Assembly: GCA_027314705.1 (NCBI GenBank)
Contig: DAHVAJ010000043.1
Coordinates: 1-36,154, forward strand
Direction of reading: 5' to 3'
Origin: Acidimicrobiaceae bacterium
Lineage (GTDB): Bacteria > Actinomycetota > Acidimicrobiia > Acidimicrobiales > RAAP-2
Length of the DNA stretch: 36,154 nt
Of the stretch, positions 25,122 through 31,750 are shown in pieces. The notes under the pieces are model-generated. The model made no database searches and was not told the DNA's origin. It worked only from the letters and a program-made list of their open reading frames with translations. A program made the position numbers and the translations under genes. The number at the start of each line of letters is the position of its first letter. Position 1 is the first letter of the stretch.

Positions 25122-25981
25122 GTGCCCTCCTCCGTCCCCCCGCCGGACCCGGCGCCCCCGCGAGTCGCCTCGCCCGGGCGGGCGGCCACCAGGCCGACCA
25201 GCGTGGCCGCCTGCACCGTGGGGGCGACGTCGTGGACCCGGACCATTCCCGCACCCTGCTGGAGGGCCCAGGTCGCCGTGGCCAGGGAGCCGGCCAGCCG
25301 GTCGTGGACCGGCGCCGGGGCGCCGTCGGGGCCGGGGGCGAGCAGGCCCAGGAAGCTCTTGCGGCTCGTCCCGACGAGCACGGGCCGGCCGGTGGCCACC
25401 AGGCCGTCGAGGGCGGCGAGCAGCTCGAGGTTGTGGGCGACCGTCTTGCCGAAGCCGATGCCGGGATCGATCCAGACCTCGCGGACCCCGGCGGCCGCGG
25501 CCCGGTCGGCCCGGTCGGTCAGCAGGGTCCGCACCTCGGCGACCACGTCGTCGTAGACCGGCGCCTGCTGCATCGTGGCCGGGGTGCCCTGGCGGTGCAT
25601 GGCCACCCAGCCCGCCCCGCACCGGGCGGCCACCGGCCAGAGGGTGGCCGAGACGTCGTTGATCAGGGTGGCGCCGGCGGCCAGGGCCGCCTCGGCCACC
25701 TCCGCCTTGGTCGTGTCGACCGAGACCCGCACGTGGGGAGCGAGGGCCTCGACCACCGGGACCACCCGGCGGAGCTCCTCGGCCACGGGCACCGGGGCCG
25801 CCCCCGGACGGGTCGACTCGCCGCCCACGTCGACGACGTCGGCCCCCTCGAGGATCATCTGGTGGCCCCGGAGGACGGCCTGGTCCTGCTCGAACCACTC
25901 CCCGCCGTCGGAGAAGGAGTCGGGGGTCACGTTCAGCACCCCCATCACCAGGGCGCGCGCCGGTCGTGCGGGGTCGTCCAT
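25118..25981 (-). CDS. folP: dihydropteroate synthase
   Basis: Condenses hydroxymethyl-dihydropterin diphosphate with p-aminobenzoate; the sulfonamide target. 287 residues. MGVLNVTPDSFSDGG (13-27), VVDVGGESTRPGA, VSVDTTK, INDVSA, WIDPGIGFGKTVAHN, VGTSRKSFLG, and a closing MVRVHDV. The loop AMHRQGTPATMQ replaces the common MHMRGTP. The last 20 residues are a Gly/Glu-rich tail. The ATG at 25981 lies 42 nt after folE and has a TACGCT hexamer 7 nt upstream, so an internal leaderless promoter may feed folP and the genes after it. Confidence 0.97.
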   Translation of the reverse strand: MDDPARPARALVMGVLNVTPDSFSDGGEWFEQDQAVLRGHQMILEGADVVDVGGESTRPGAAPVPVAEELRRVVPVVEALAPHVRVSVDTTKAEVAEAALAAGATLINDVSATLWPVAARCGAGWVAMHRQGTPATMQQAPVYDDVVAEVRTLLTDRADRAAAAGVREVWIDPGIGFGKTVAHNLELLAALDGLVATGRPVLVGTSRKSFLGLLAPGPDGAPAPVHDRLAGSLATATWALQQGAGMVRVHDVAPTVQAATLVGLVAARPGEATRGGAGSGGGTEEGT

Positions 25982-25988
25982 CGGCCCC

Positions 25989-25994
25989 AGCGTA
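25989..25994 (-). promoter_or_regulatory. putative leaderless promoter of folP, -10 TACGCT
   Basis: TACGCT on the minus strand lies in the folE-folP gap, 7 nt from the folP ATG. There is no ribosome-binding sequence in between, so a start of transcription at the ATG would explain the arrangement. Confidence 0.45.
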
Positions 25995-26023
25995 AACCAG
26001 CCCGGCCGGGGACGCGCCGGGGC

Positions 26024-26593
26024 TCAGCGACCCCGGACGAACTGCATGGCCTCGGCCCGGGTGGCCGAGTCGCTGCGGAACAGGCCCCGCACGGCCGAGG
26101 TGACCGTCGAGGTCCCGGACTTCTTGACCCCCCGCATGGACATGCAGAGGTGCTCGGCGTCGACGACCACGAGCACCCCCTTCGGATCGAGGACGCGCTC
26201 GATGGCGTCGGCGATCTCGGTGGTCATGCGCTCCTGGACCTGGAGCCGCCGGGCGTAGCCGTCGACCAGGCGGGCCAGCTTGGACAGCCCGGTGATGCGG
26301 CCATCCTCGCCGGGGATGTAGGCCACGTGCGCCTTGCCCATGAACGGCACCATGTGGTGCTCGCAGAGCGACGCGAACGGGATGTCCCGGACCATGACCA
26401 TCTCGTCGTGCTCGGCGGCGAAGGTGGCCTCCAGATGGTCGGCCGGGTTCTCCCCGAGGCCGGAGAAGAGCTCCTCGTACATCCGGGCCACCCGACCCGG
26501 CGTCTTGACCAGCCCGTCCCGGGTGGGGTCCTCGCCCAGGGCCGTCAGGATCTCGAGCACCGCCCGCTCGATCCGCTCGGTGTCCACGCTCAT
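26024..26593 (-). CDS. folE: GTP cyclohydrolase I
   Basis: Turns GTP into dihydroneopterin triphosphate, the entry step of folate synthesis. 189 residues from the ATG at 26593, which has GGGAGG about 10 nt upstream; a longer frame would add 55 residues without homology. Zinc site from Cys in LCEHHMVPF and Cys in [21 protein letters not shown] and [23 protein letters not shown] complete the T-fold signature; [14 protein letters not shown] near the end. 55 nt separate it from hpt; in many Actinobacteria ftsH lies here, but it does not in this genome. Confidence 0.97.
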   Translation of the reverse strand: MSVDTERIERAVLEILTALGEDPTRDGLVKTPGRVARMYEELFSGLGENPADHLEATFAAEHDEMVMVRDIPFASLCEHHMVPFMGKAHVAYIPGEDGRITGLSKLARLVDGYARRLQVQERMTTEIADAIERVLDPKGVLVVVDAEHLCMSMRGVKKSGTSTVTSAVRGLFRSDSATRAEAMQFVRGR

Positions 26594-26648
26594 CGGCTGC
26601 TCGCCTCCCGTTCGGTGGTTCGCCCGGACCGGGTGCCGTTCGGGCCGG

Positions 26649-27230
26649 TCATGCGCCGGGACCGGTGTAGGCATGGACGGCCGGGAGGTTGCGAAAGCGC
26701 TCGCCCACGTCGAGGCCGTAGCCGACGACGAAGTCGGGGGGGATGGTGAAACCGACATAGCGGAGGTCGAGGGCCGTCCGCTGCTGGCCCTCTTTCACGA
26801 GGAGGGCACAGACCTCCAGGCTGGCCGGCTGGCGGGCCAGCAGGTAGCGCTGGAGGTAACTGAGGGTGAGGCCGCTGTCGACGATGTCCTCGACGACCAG
26901 GACGTGCCGGTCGACCAGGTCCACGTCGAGGTCCTTCACGATGCGCACCACCCCCGACGTCCGGGTGGCCGTGCCGTAGGAGGAGATGGCCATGAAGTCG
27001 ACCTCGGCCGGCAGGGAGATGGACCGGGAGAGGTCGCTCATGAACATGAAGGCGCCCTTGAGCACACCCACGAGGAGGGGCGGGCGGCCGGCGTAGTCGG
27101 CCGAGATGGCCGCGCCGAGCTCGGCGATCCGGACCTGCAGCCGGTCGGCGGCCACGACGGTGGCACCGACCTCCTCGCCGTCCTCGAGGCGTGGAGAGGC
27201 GTCGGCACGCCCCCTCCGGTCGCTGGTCAC
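26649..27230 (-). CDS. hpt: hypoxanthine phosphoribosyltransferase
   Basis: Purine salvage: hypoxanthine or guanine plus PRPP gives IMP or GMP. 193 residues. [20 protein letters not shown] (PPi loop), [10 protein letters not shown] flexible loop with the Ser-Tyr pair, [17 protein letters not shown] (PRPP-binding motif), [16 protein letters not shown] near the C-terminus. The GTG at 27230 overlaps the tilS stop by 4 nt; the longer frame upstream lies inside tilS. The tilS-hpt pair is conserved across Gram-positive bacteria. Confidence 0.97.
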   Translation of the reverse strand: MTSDRRGRADASPRLEDGEEVGATVVAADRLQVRIAELGAAISADYAGRPPLLVGVLKGAFMFMSDLSRSISLPAEVDFMAISSYGTATRTSGVVRIVKDLDVDLVDRHVLVVEDIVDSGLTLSYLQRYLLARQPASLEVCALLVKEGQQRTALDLRYVGFTIPPDFVVGYGLDVGERFRNLPAVHAYTGPGA

Positions 27231-28177
27231 GGCGCGACTGTACCGGAGCCCCGGTGCTGCCCGGCCGGGCCGAGGACGAGGCGGCCGGCCGAGCGGGACA
27301 CCCGGCGCCCGCCGGGCACCTCGGTGGCCCGGACCCGGAGGCGGGCCACCTCGAGCACGCGCTCGACGGCGGCCGCCGGTGGCGGATAGGTGCCTTCCCC
27401 GGTCAGCCAGGCCCGGACCGACCGGCGGGCCAGGGCCGGCGGGGCCGTGGCCAGGGCGGCGGCGTCGGTCGGGTCGGGCAGGGTCACCGACGACTCGAGC
27501 AGATCGGCGTCGCCGGCCAGGAGGGCGGCCTGGCGGGCCACGACCGGCACCACGTCCCGGCCGGCCACGGAGGCGCACAGGGGCAGGAGCTCGGTGCGCA
27601 CCCGGTTGCGCACGAAGCGCGAGTCGTCGTTGGACGGGTCGCGCACGGGACGGAGCCCGAGGTGGGCGCAGAGGGCGGCCGTCTCGGCGCGCCGCAGGGC
27701 GAGGAGCGGGTGGGCCGGTCCCGGACGCATCCCCGAGAGGCCCCGGAGGCCGGCGCCGCGCAGCAGGTTGAGGAGGACCGTCTCGGCCTGGTCGTCGGCG
27801 GTGTGGCCGGTGGCCGCCCCGGGTCCGAGGACCGACCTGCGGGCCGCCCGGGCCCGGGCCTCGAGGTTCGGGCCGTCGGTCACGACGGCCCGCTCGGCCC
27901 GGAACGACACCCCGAACCGGGCGGCGGCGGCGGCGACCACGTCCGCCTCCGCGGCGGAACCGGACCGGAGTCCGTGGTCGACGTGCACGGCGGTGACCCG
28001 GCAGCCGGCGGAGGCGGCCAGCACGAGGAGGGCCAGCGAGTCCGGTCCTCCGGAGACGGCGCACGTGAGCGGGGTGCCGGCGGTCGGGAAGGTGCAGCGG
28101 GCCAGGAGGCCGGTCACCACCGGGGGGGCCGGCGGGGGACCGTCCTCAGGTGGCCGAGACGGGTGCGCTGCCGACAC
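27227..28177 (-). CDS. tilS: tRNA(Ile)-lysidine synthase
   Basis: Modifies C34 of tRNA-Ile(CAU) to lysidine with ATP and lysine, so that it reads AUA. 316 residues, the short form without the far C-terminal domains, as usual in Actinobacteria. PP-loop SGGPDS (42-47), AVHVDHGLR, NLEARARAARRSVL, GHTADDQAETVLLNLLRGAGLRGL, then DPSNDDSRFVRNRVR, typical of TilS. The GTG at 28177 overlaps the zincin gene by 32 nt and has no clear ribosome-binding site; GTG at 28120, just before the ATP-binding domain, is a shorter alternative. The first 20 residues are Pro-rich and may not be translated. Confidence 0.93.
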   Translation of the reverse strand: MSAAHPSRPPEDGPPPAPPVVTGLLARCTFPTAGTPLTCAVSGGPDSLALLVLAASAGCRVTAVHVDHGLRSGSAAEADVVAAAAARFGVSFRAERAVVTDGPNLEARARAARRSVLGPGAATGHTADDQAETVLLNLLRGAGLRGLSGMRPGPAHPLLALRRAETAALCAHLGLRPVRDPSNDDSRFVRNRVRTELLPLCASVAGRDVVPVVARQAALLAGDADLLESSVTLPDPTDAAALATAPPALARRSVRAWLTGEGTYPPPAAAVERVLEVARLRVRATEVPGGRRVSRSAGRLVLGPAGQHRGSGTVAP

Positions 28178-29312
28178 GGGCGATCCACTCGGACGGACTG
28201 CGGATCTCGGCCAGGGACGGCAGCCACTCGGGCCCCTGCCAGACGCGATCGAGGAGCGGGGGCCCGCCGACGTCCTCGACGGCGGCGATGAACCGCTCCC
28301 CCTCCTCGTACTGGCGGAGCTTGGCCTCGATGCCGATCAGCTGGTGCAGCAGGCGGACCAGGCCCGTGGCCTGGGTGCGTCGCCGCCGCAGCACCTCGGC
28401 GAAGCGAGCTGCGTCGGGGACGGCCGAGGCCCCCGCCCGGTCCATGGTGACGTCGCCGTGGCCCTCGAGCAGGCTCATGAGGGCCTGGATCCGCTGCAGG
28501 CCCTCGAGCTGCTCCGGGGTGGCCACCAGGCCGAGTGCCCCGCTGTCGCGCAGCGGGTTCCGTCCGGCCCGGATCTCGGTGGTGGCGCGCCGGAGGGCCT
28601 CGGCCAGCCGGGACGGGTCGGGCTCGAGCGACCCGAGGCCCTCCTCCACCAACGACACGAAGTACTCGCGCATCCACGGGACGGCCGTGAACTGGCAGCG
28701 ATGGGTGACCTCGTGGAGGGCCAGCCACAGCCGGAACTGACGGGGCTCGAACCCGTGCTGCTCCTCGAGGGCGACGATGTTGGGCCCCACGAAATAGACG
28801 AGGTCCTGCTCCTCGGCCCGCTCCTCGGTGAGGAGGAGGTCGTACTGCCCGAGCACGCGGGTCGACAGCCAGCCGAGCACCACCCCCATCTGTGCGCCGG
28901 TCGCCGACCGTCCGGCCGAGGCCAGGGGGCCGGCCAGCCGGGAGGTCCCCAGGTGGGTGCCGGCCACGCGGGCCGGGTCGATGCGCTCGAGGTGGGGACC
29001 GAGCAGGCGCTGGAAGCTGGCCAGGTTGGCCCGCACCCACCCGTCGCGGTCGGTCACCCGGGCCCGGGCGGGCCCGGCCGCCGAACGGAGGCCCGTGGAG
29101 CGGGCCACGAGCTCCTCGGCCTCGGTGACGAGCTCTTCGAAGTCGGCGGCGACGAGGTCGGGACGGTACGAGGCCGGCACGCTGCTGCGCCGGCCCACCC
29201 AGCCGGCCACGCGGGCCGCCGTCTCCCAACCCACGGCCCCGGCCCCGGTGCCCGTCCCGGTGGGCTCGGGCACGGCCGTACCGGCGGGCGGGAAGGGGTC
29301 GGACACGGTCAT
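28146..29312 (-). CDS. zinc-dependent metalloprotease-like protein, DUF2342 family
   Basis: 388 residues of the actinobacterial zincin family, some of whose members are annotated as coenzyme-F420-biosynthesis associated. Zinc motif H200-E-V-T-H204 in LALHEVTHRCQF; a downstream EGHGDVTMD probably supplies further ligands. The family's hallmark PNIVALEEQ precedes the active site. A helical N-terminal region (25-110) begins with VGWETAARVAGWV. No signal peptide, so cytoplasmic; the substrate is unknown. The ATG at 29312 is selected over one 13 codons upstream because TACACT stands 7 nt before it and the family begins here. First gene of the tilS-hpt-folate run; adjacency to tilS-hpt is conserved in Actinobacteria. 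Confidence 0.9.
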   Translation of the reverse strand: MTVSDPFPPAGTAVPEPTGTGTGAGAVGWETAARVAGWVGRRSSVPASYRPDLVAADFEELVTEAEELVARSTGLRSAAGPARARVTDRDGWVRANLASFQRLLGPHLERIDPARVAGTHLGTSRLAGPLASAGRSATGAQMGVVLGWLSTRVLGQYDLLLTEERAEEQDLVYFVGPNIVALEEQHGFEPRQFRLWLALHEVTHRCQFTAVPWMREYFVSLVEEGLGSLEPDPSRLAEALRRATTEIRAGRNPLRDSGALGLVATPEQLEGLQRIQALMSLLEGHGDVTMDRAGASAVPDAARFAEVLRRRRTQATGLVRLLHQLIGIEAKLRQYEEGERFIAAVEDVGGPPLLDRVWQGPEWLPSLAEIRSPSEWIARVGSAPVSAT

Positions 29313-29319
29313 GTCGACC

Positions 29320-29325
29320 AGTGTA
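29320..29325 (-). promoter_or_regulatory. putative leaderless promoter of the DUF2342 gene, -10 TACACT
   Basis: TACACT lies 7 nt before the ATG at 29312, in the 46-nt gap after rsrA. The spacer GGTCGAC contains no ribosome-binding sequence. It would start the long tilS-to-coaX transcript independently of sigR-rsrA. Confidence 0.5.
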
Positions 29326-29358
29326 GGGACGTGCGCCCCGCAGGACGGCACCGCCGGT

Positions 29359-29661
29359 TCAGCCCGGTACGTTCCCGCGCTCGGCCTGCAGGGCCTCGGC
29401 CACCCGGGCCACGAGTGTGTCCGGCACGCGCTCCTTGCACCGATTGGCCACGACCCTCCGCAACTCCGTTTCGAAGCCGACGGCGCTCACGCACGGTCCG
29501 CACAGGTCGAGGTGGCGCTGGATCTCGATCCGCCGCTGGTCGGTGAGCTCGCCGTCGAGGTAGGCGTACAGGCGTTCGATCGTCTCGTCACAACCGACGA
29601 AGCCGGCCGGCGGTTCGTCGCCGGGCTCCTCGTGCCCCCCTCCCGCTCCGTGTGCTCCCAC
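29359..29661 (-). CDS. rsrA: RsrA-like zinc redox anti-sigma factor
   Basis: 100 residues. The zinc anti-sigma pattern is C24, H50, C54, C57; the distances C-x25-H-x3-C-x2-C equal those I recall for Streptomyces RsrA (C11, H37, C41, C44). C75 corresponds to C62 there. In that protein, disulfide stress oxidises zinc-site cysteines, zinc leaves and SigR is released. The first 20 residues are a Gly/His/Glu-rich extension. GTG at 29661 with TAGGAG 8-9 nt upstream. It lies 11 nt after the sigma gene, the classical order, and holds that sigma factor inactive by inference. Confidence 0.92.
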   Translation of the reverse strand: MGAHGAGGGHEEPGDEPPAGFVGCDETIERLYAYLDGELTDQRRIEIQRHLDLCGPCVSAVGFETELRRVVANRCKERVPDTLVARVAEALQAERGNVPG

Positions 29662-29672
29662 GTCTGACGCTC

Positions 29673-30248
29673 CTACCTGGCCCCGTCGGAGACCGTAACC
29701 AGGCCCCGCGTGCTTCCGCGATCGACCAACGCCTTCTGCAGGGCTTTTCTTCCGCGGTGGATCCGGCTCATGACCGTGCCGATGGGCACGTCGGTGATCT
29801 CGGCGATCTCCTTGTAGGAGAAGCCCTCGACGTCGGCGAGGAGGACGGCCAGGCGGAAGGCCTCGGGCAGGGACTCGACGGCCGCCTTCACGTCCTCGTC
29901 GGTGAAGCGCTCGAGCGCCTCCTCCTCGGCGCTGCGACCTGCGGTCGGCGTGCGGTCGGCGAGACGGTGGTAGAGGTACAGCTCCTCGACGTCCTCGACG
30001 TCGGCCACCTCGGGGCGCCGCTTCTTCGCCCGGTAGATGTTGATGTAGGTGTTGGTCAGGATCCGGTACAGCCAGGCCTTGAGGTTGGTCCCCTCCTCGA
30101 AGCTGCCGAAGGCCCGGTAGGCCTTGAGGTAGGTCTCCTGCACGAGGTCCTCGGCGTCGGCCACGTTCCTGGTCATGCGCAGCGCGGCGGTGTAGAGGGC
30201 TGGCATGTACTCCATGGCGAGGTCGGTGAACTGCGCCTGGTCGGCCAT
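29673..30248 (-). CDS. sigR: ECF sigma factor, SigR/SigH (redox stress) type
   Basis: 191 residues. Region 2: [37 protein letters not shown], with the [19 protein letters not shown] of region 2.3-2.4. Region 4: [45 protein letters not shown]. The motif [14 protein letters not shown] and the pairing with a zinc anti-sigma factor mark the SigR/SigH subgroup that controls thioredoxin, mycothiol and proteolysis genes in other Actinobacteria. ATG at 30248 with a TAGGGT 6 nt upstream. I found no convincing SigR-type GGAAT...GTT promoter before it. Confidence 0.95.
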   Translation of the reverse strand: MADQAQFTDLAMEYMPALYTAALRMTRNVADAEDLVQETYLKAYRAFGSFEEGTNLKAWLYRILTNTYINIYRAKKRRPEVADVEDVEELYLYHRLADRTPTAGRSAEEEALERFTDEDVKAAVESLPEAFRLAVLLADVEGFSYKEIAEITDVPIGTVMSRIHRGRKALQKALVDRGSTRGLVTVSDGAR

Positions 30249-30254
30249 GGGGCC

Positions 30255-30260
30255 ACCCTA
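30255..30260 (-). promoter_or_regulatory. putative leaderless promoter of sigR, -10 TAGGGT
   Basis: TAGGGT with a 6-nt spacer to the sigR ATG, no ribosome-binding sequence between. It fits the TAnnnT-N6/7-start pattern at radA, disA, folP and the DUF2342 gene. Confidence 0.4.
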
Positions 30261-30391
30261 CACAGCGGCCGTGACGGCAGGGACACCGGCGTCCGAAGAG
30301 ACCTCCTGCGGGCCGCGGCCACGGCTAGATTCGGTCCATCACCACCCGTCGCCCGCTCCCCTTTCCCGACCGCCGCCCGGAGGGGCCTGCC

Positions 30392-30679
30392 GTGGCTGCG
30401 CCGCTCCTCCCCTGCCGGGACGTGGGCCCCCCGGCCGACGGAGGGCGGGCCGTGCTCATGGCCACGGCCGTGCGCGACGGGATCCGGACGAGCCGCGTGG
30501 TCCGCCTCGACGGGTCGACCTTCACCGTGGCCGTCCCCGGGCCGGCCGGCGGGCGCGGCCCGGCACCGTGGATCCGCGGCGAGGGCCCGGGGCGCGAGCC
30601 CGACGACCGGGGCGTGGCCCTGCTCGCCTCCCTGGTCCGGCCGACCCGGAAGGGGCCGGTGCCCGGGCCACCTGGTTGA
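30392..30679 (+). CDS. small hypothetical protein
   Basis: 95 residues, family not recognised. Support for a real gene: GTG start with GGAGGGG 6 nt upstream; from about 30450 to 30560 every codon ends in G or C (reading through MATAVRDGIRTSRVVRLDG), a strong coding signature in this genome; the opposite-strand frames lack it. The middle part reads like two beta strands (SRVVRLDGSTFTVAVPG); the tail is Gly/Pro/Arg-rich and probably disordered. It is divergent from sigR and convergent with the oxidoreductase gene, whose stop is 19 nt away. A TAGATT at about 30329-30334 could be its -10. Whether it belongs to the redox response of the adjacent sigma factor is open. Confidence 0.6.
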   Translation: MAAPLLPCRDVGPPADGGRAVLMATAVRDGIRTSRVVRLDGSTFTVAVPGPAGGRGPAPWIRGEGPGREPDDRGVALLASLVRPTRKGPVPGPPG

Positions 30680-30697
30680 GCCGCGCCGCCAGCGGGC

Positions 30698-31705
30698 TCA
30701 CAGGGCCAGGACGACCTTGCCCGTGTTGCCGCCGCTGAAGAGGAGGTTGAGGGCCTCGCCGGCCCGCTCGAGGCCCTCGACGACGTGCTCGCGGTGGTGG
30801 ATGCGGCCCTCGGCCACCCACCGGGCCATCTCGAGTTGGGCCCCGGGGAAGCGCTCGAGGTAGTCGAGGATGAGGAAGCCCTCCATGCGGGACCGGGTGA
30901 CGATGAGGTTGAGGTAGTTGCGCGGTCCGACCGGACGATCCTCGTTGTACTGGGAGATCGCCCCGCAGAGGACGACCCGGGCCCGGAGGGCCAGGTTGGC
31001 CAGGCAGGCGTCGAGGATGGCGCCGCCCACGTTGTCGAAGAAGACGTCGATGCCCCCGGGGCAGGTCGCGCGCAGCCGGGCGGCCACGTCCTCGACGCGG
31101 TAGTCGATGGCGTCGTCGAACCCGAGCTCGCCGGTCAGCCAGGCGCACTTCTCGGGGGTGCCGGCGATGCCCACGACCCGCTCCGCCCCGCGGAGACGGG
31201 CCAGCTGGCCGGCGACCGAACCGGTGGCCCCGGCGGCCCCCGAGACCACGACCGTGTCCCCCTCGGCCACCCCGCCGACGTCGGTGATGCCGAAGTAGGC
31301 GGTCATCCCCGTGACGCCGAGGACGCCGAGGACCACCGCCGGGTCGAGACCCGGCGGCACCACCGTCGTCGAGCCGTCACCGCCGGTGACCAGGGAGTAC
31401 TCCTGCCACCCGAGCATCCCGACGACGGTGTCGCCCACCTGGAGGGCGTCGGAGCGGCTGGCCACCACCTCACCGAGGCCCCCGCTGCGCACGACCTCCC
31501 CGATCCCGATGGGGGGCAGGTAGCCGGGGGCGTCGTCCATCCAGGTCCGGATGGTGGGGTCGATCGAGAGGTGGCTCACCCGCACCACCGCCTGGCCTTC
31601 GCCCGGGTCGGGCACGGCGGCCGTGGCGTCGAGACGGAGGGTGGCCCCGTCGACCAGGCCGTGGGGCCGTGCGGCGAGCAGGATGCGGCGGTAGGTGTCG
31701 GTCAC
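30698..31705 (-). CDS. NADP-dependent medium-chain oxidoreductase (prostaglandin-reductase/CurA type)
   Basis: 335 residues of the zinc-free MDR subgroup that reduces alkenals and alkenones. N-terminal GroES-like domain with LSIDPTIRTWMDD (46-58), a hallmark of the leukotriene B4 dehydrogenase-like group; cofactor site VVVSGAAGATGSVAGQLAR (152-170); IAGTPEKCAWLTGELGFDDAIDY; FFDNVGGAILD; CGAISQYNE; MEGFLILDY, substrate-side. The start is GTG at 31705 without an obvious ribosome-binding site. It lies 45 nt downstream of the CocE-like lipoprotein gene on the same strand. Substrate not deducible. Confidence 0.92.
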   Translation of the reverse strand: MTDTYRRILLAARPHGLVDGATLRLDATAAVPDPGEGQAVVRVSHLSIDPTIRTWMDDAPGYLPPIGIGEVVRSGGLGEVVASRSDALQVGDTVVGMLGWQEYSLVTGGDGSTTVVPPGLDPAVVLGVLGVTGMTAYFGITDVGGVAEGDTVVVSGAAGATGSVAGQLARLRGAERVVGIAGTPEKCAWLTGELGFDDAIDYRVEDVAARLRATCPGGIDVFFDNVGGAILDACLANLALRARVVLCGAISQYNEDRPVGPRNYLNLIVTRSRMEGFLILDYLERFPGAQLEMARWVAEGRIHHREHVVEGLERAGEALNLLFSGGNTGKVVLAL

Positions 31706-31750
31706 GTCCCGCAGTCAAGCAGACGCCGGCGACCCAGGGCAGGAGGCGGA

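Noticed and set aside
31706-31718. TTGACT 7 nt before the oxidoreductase GTG as another leaderless promoter
   Set aside because: The second position is T instead of the near-invariant A of a -10 hexamer.
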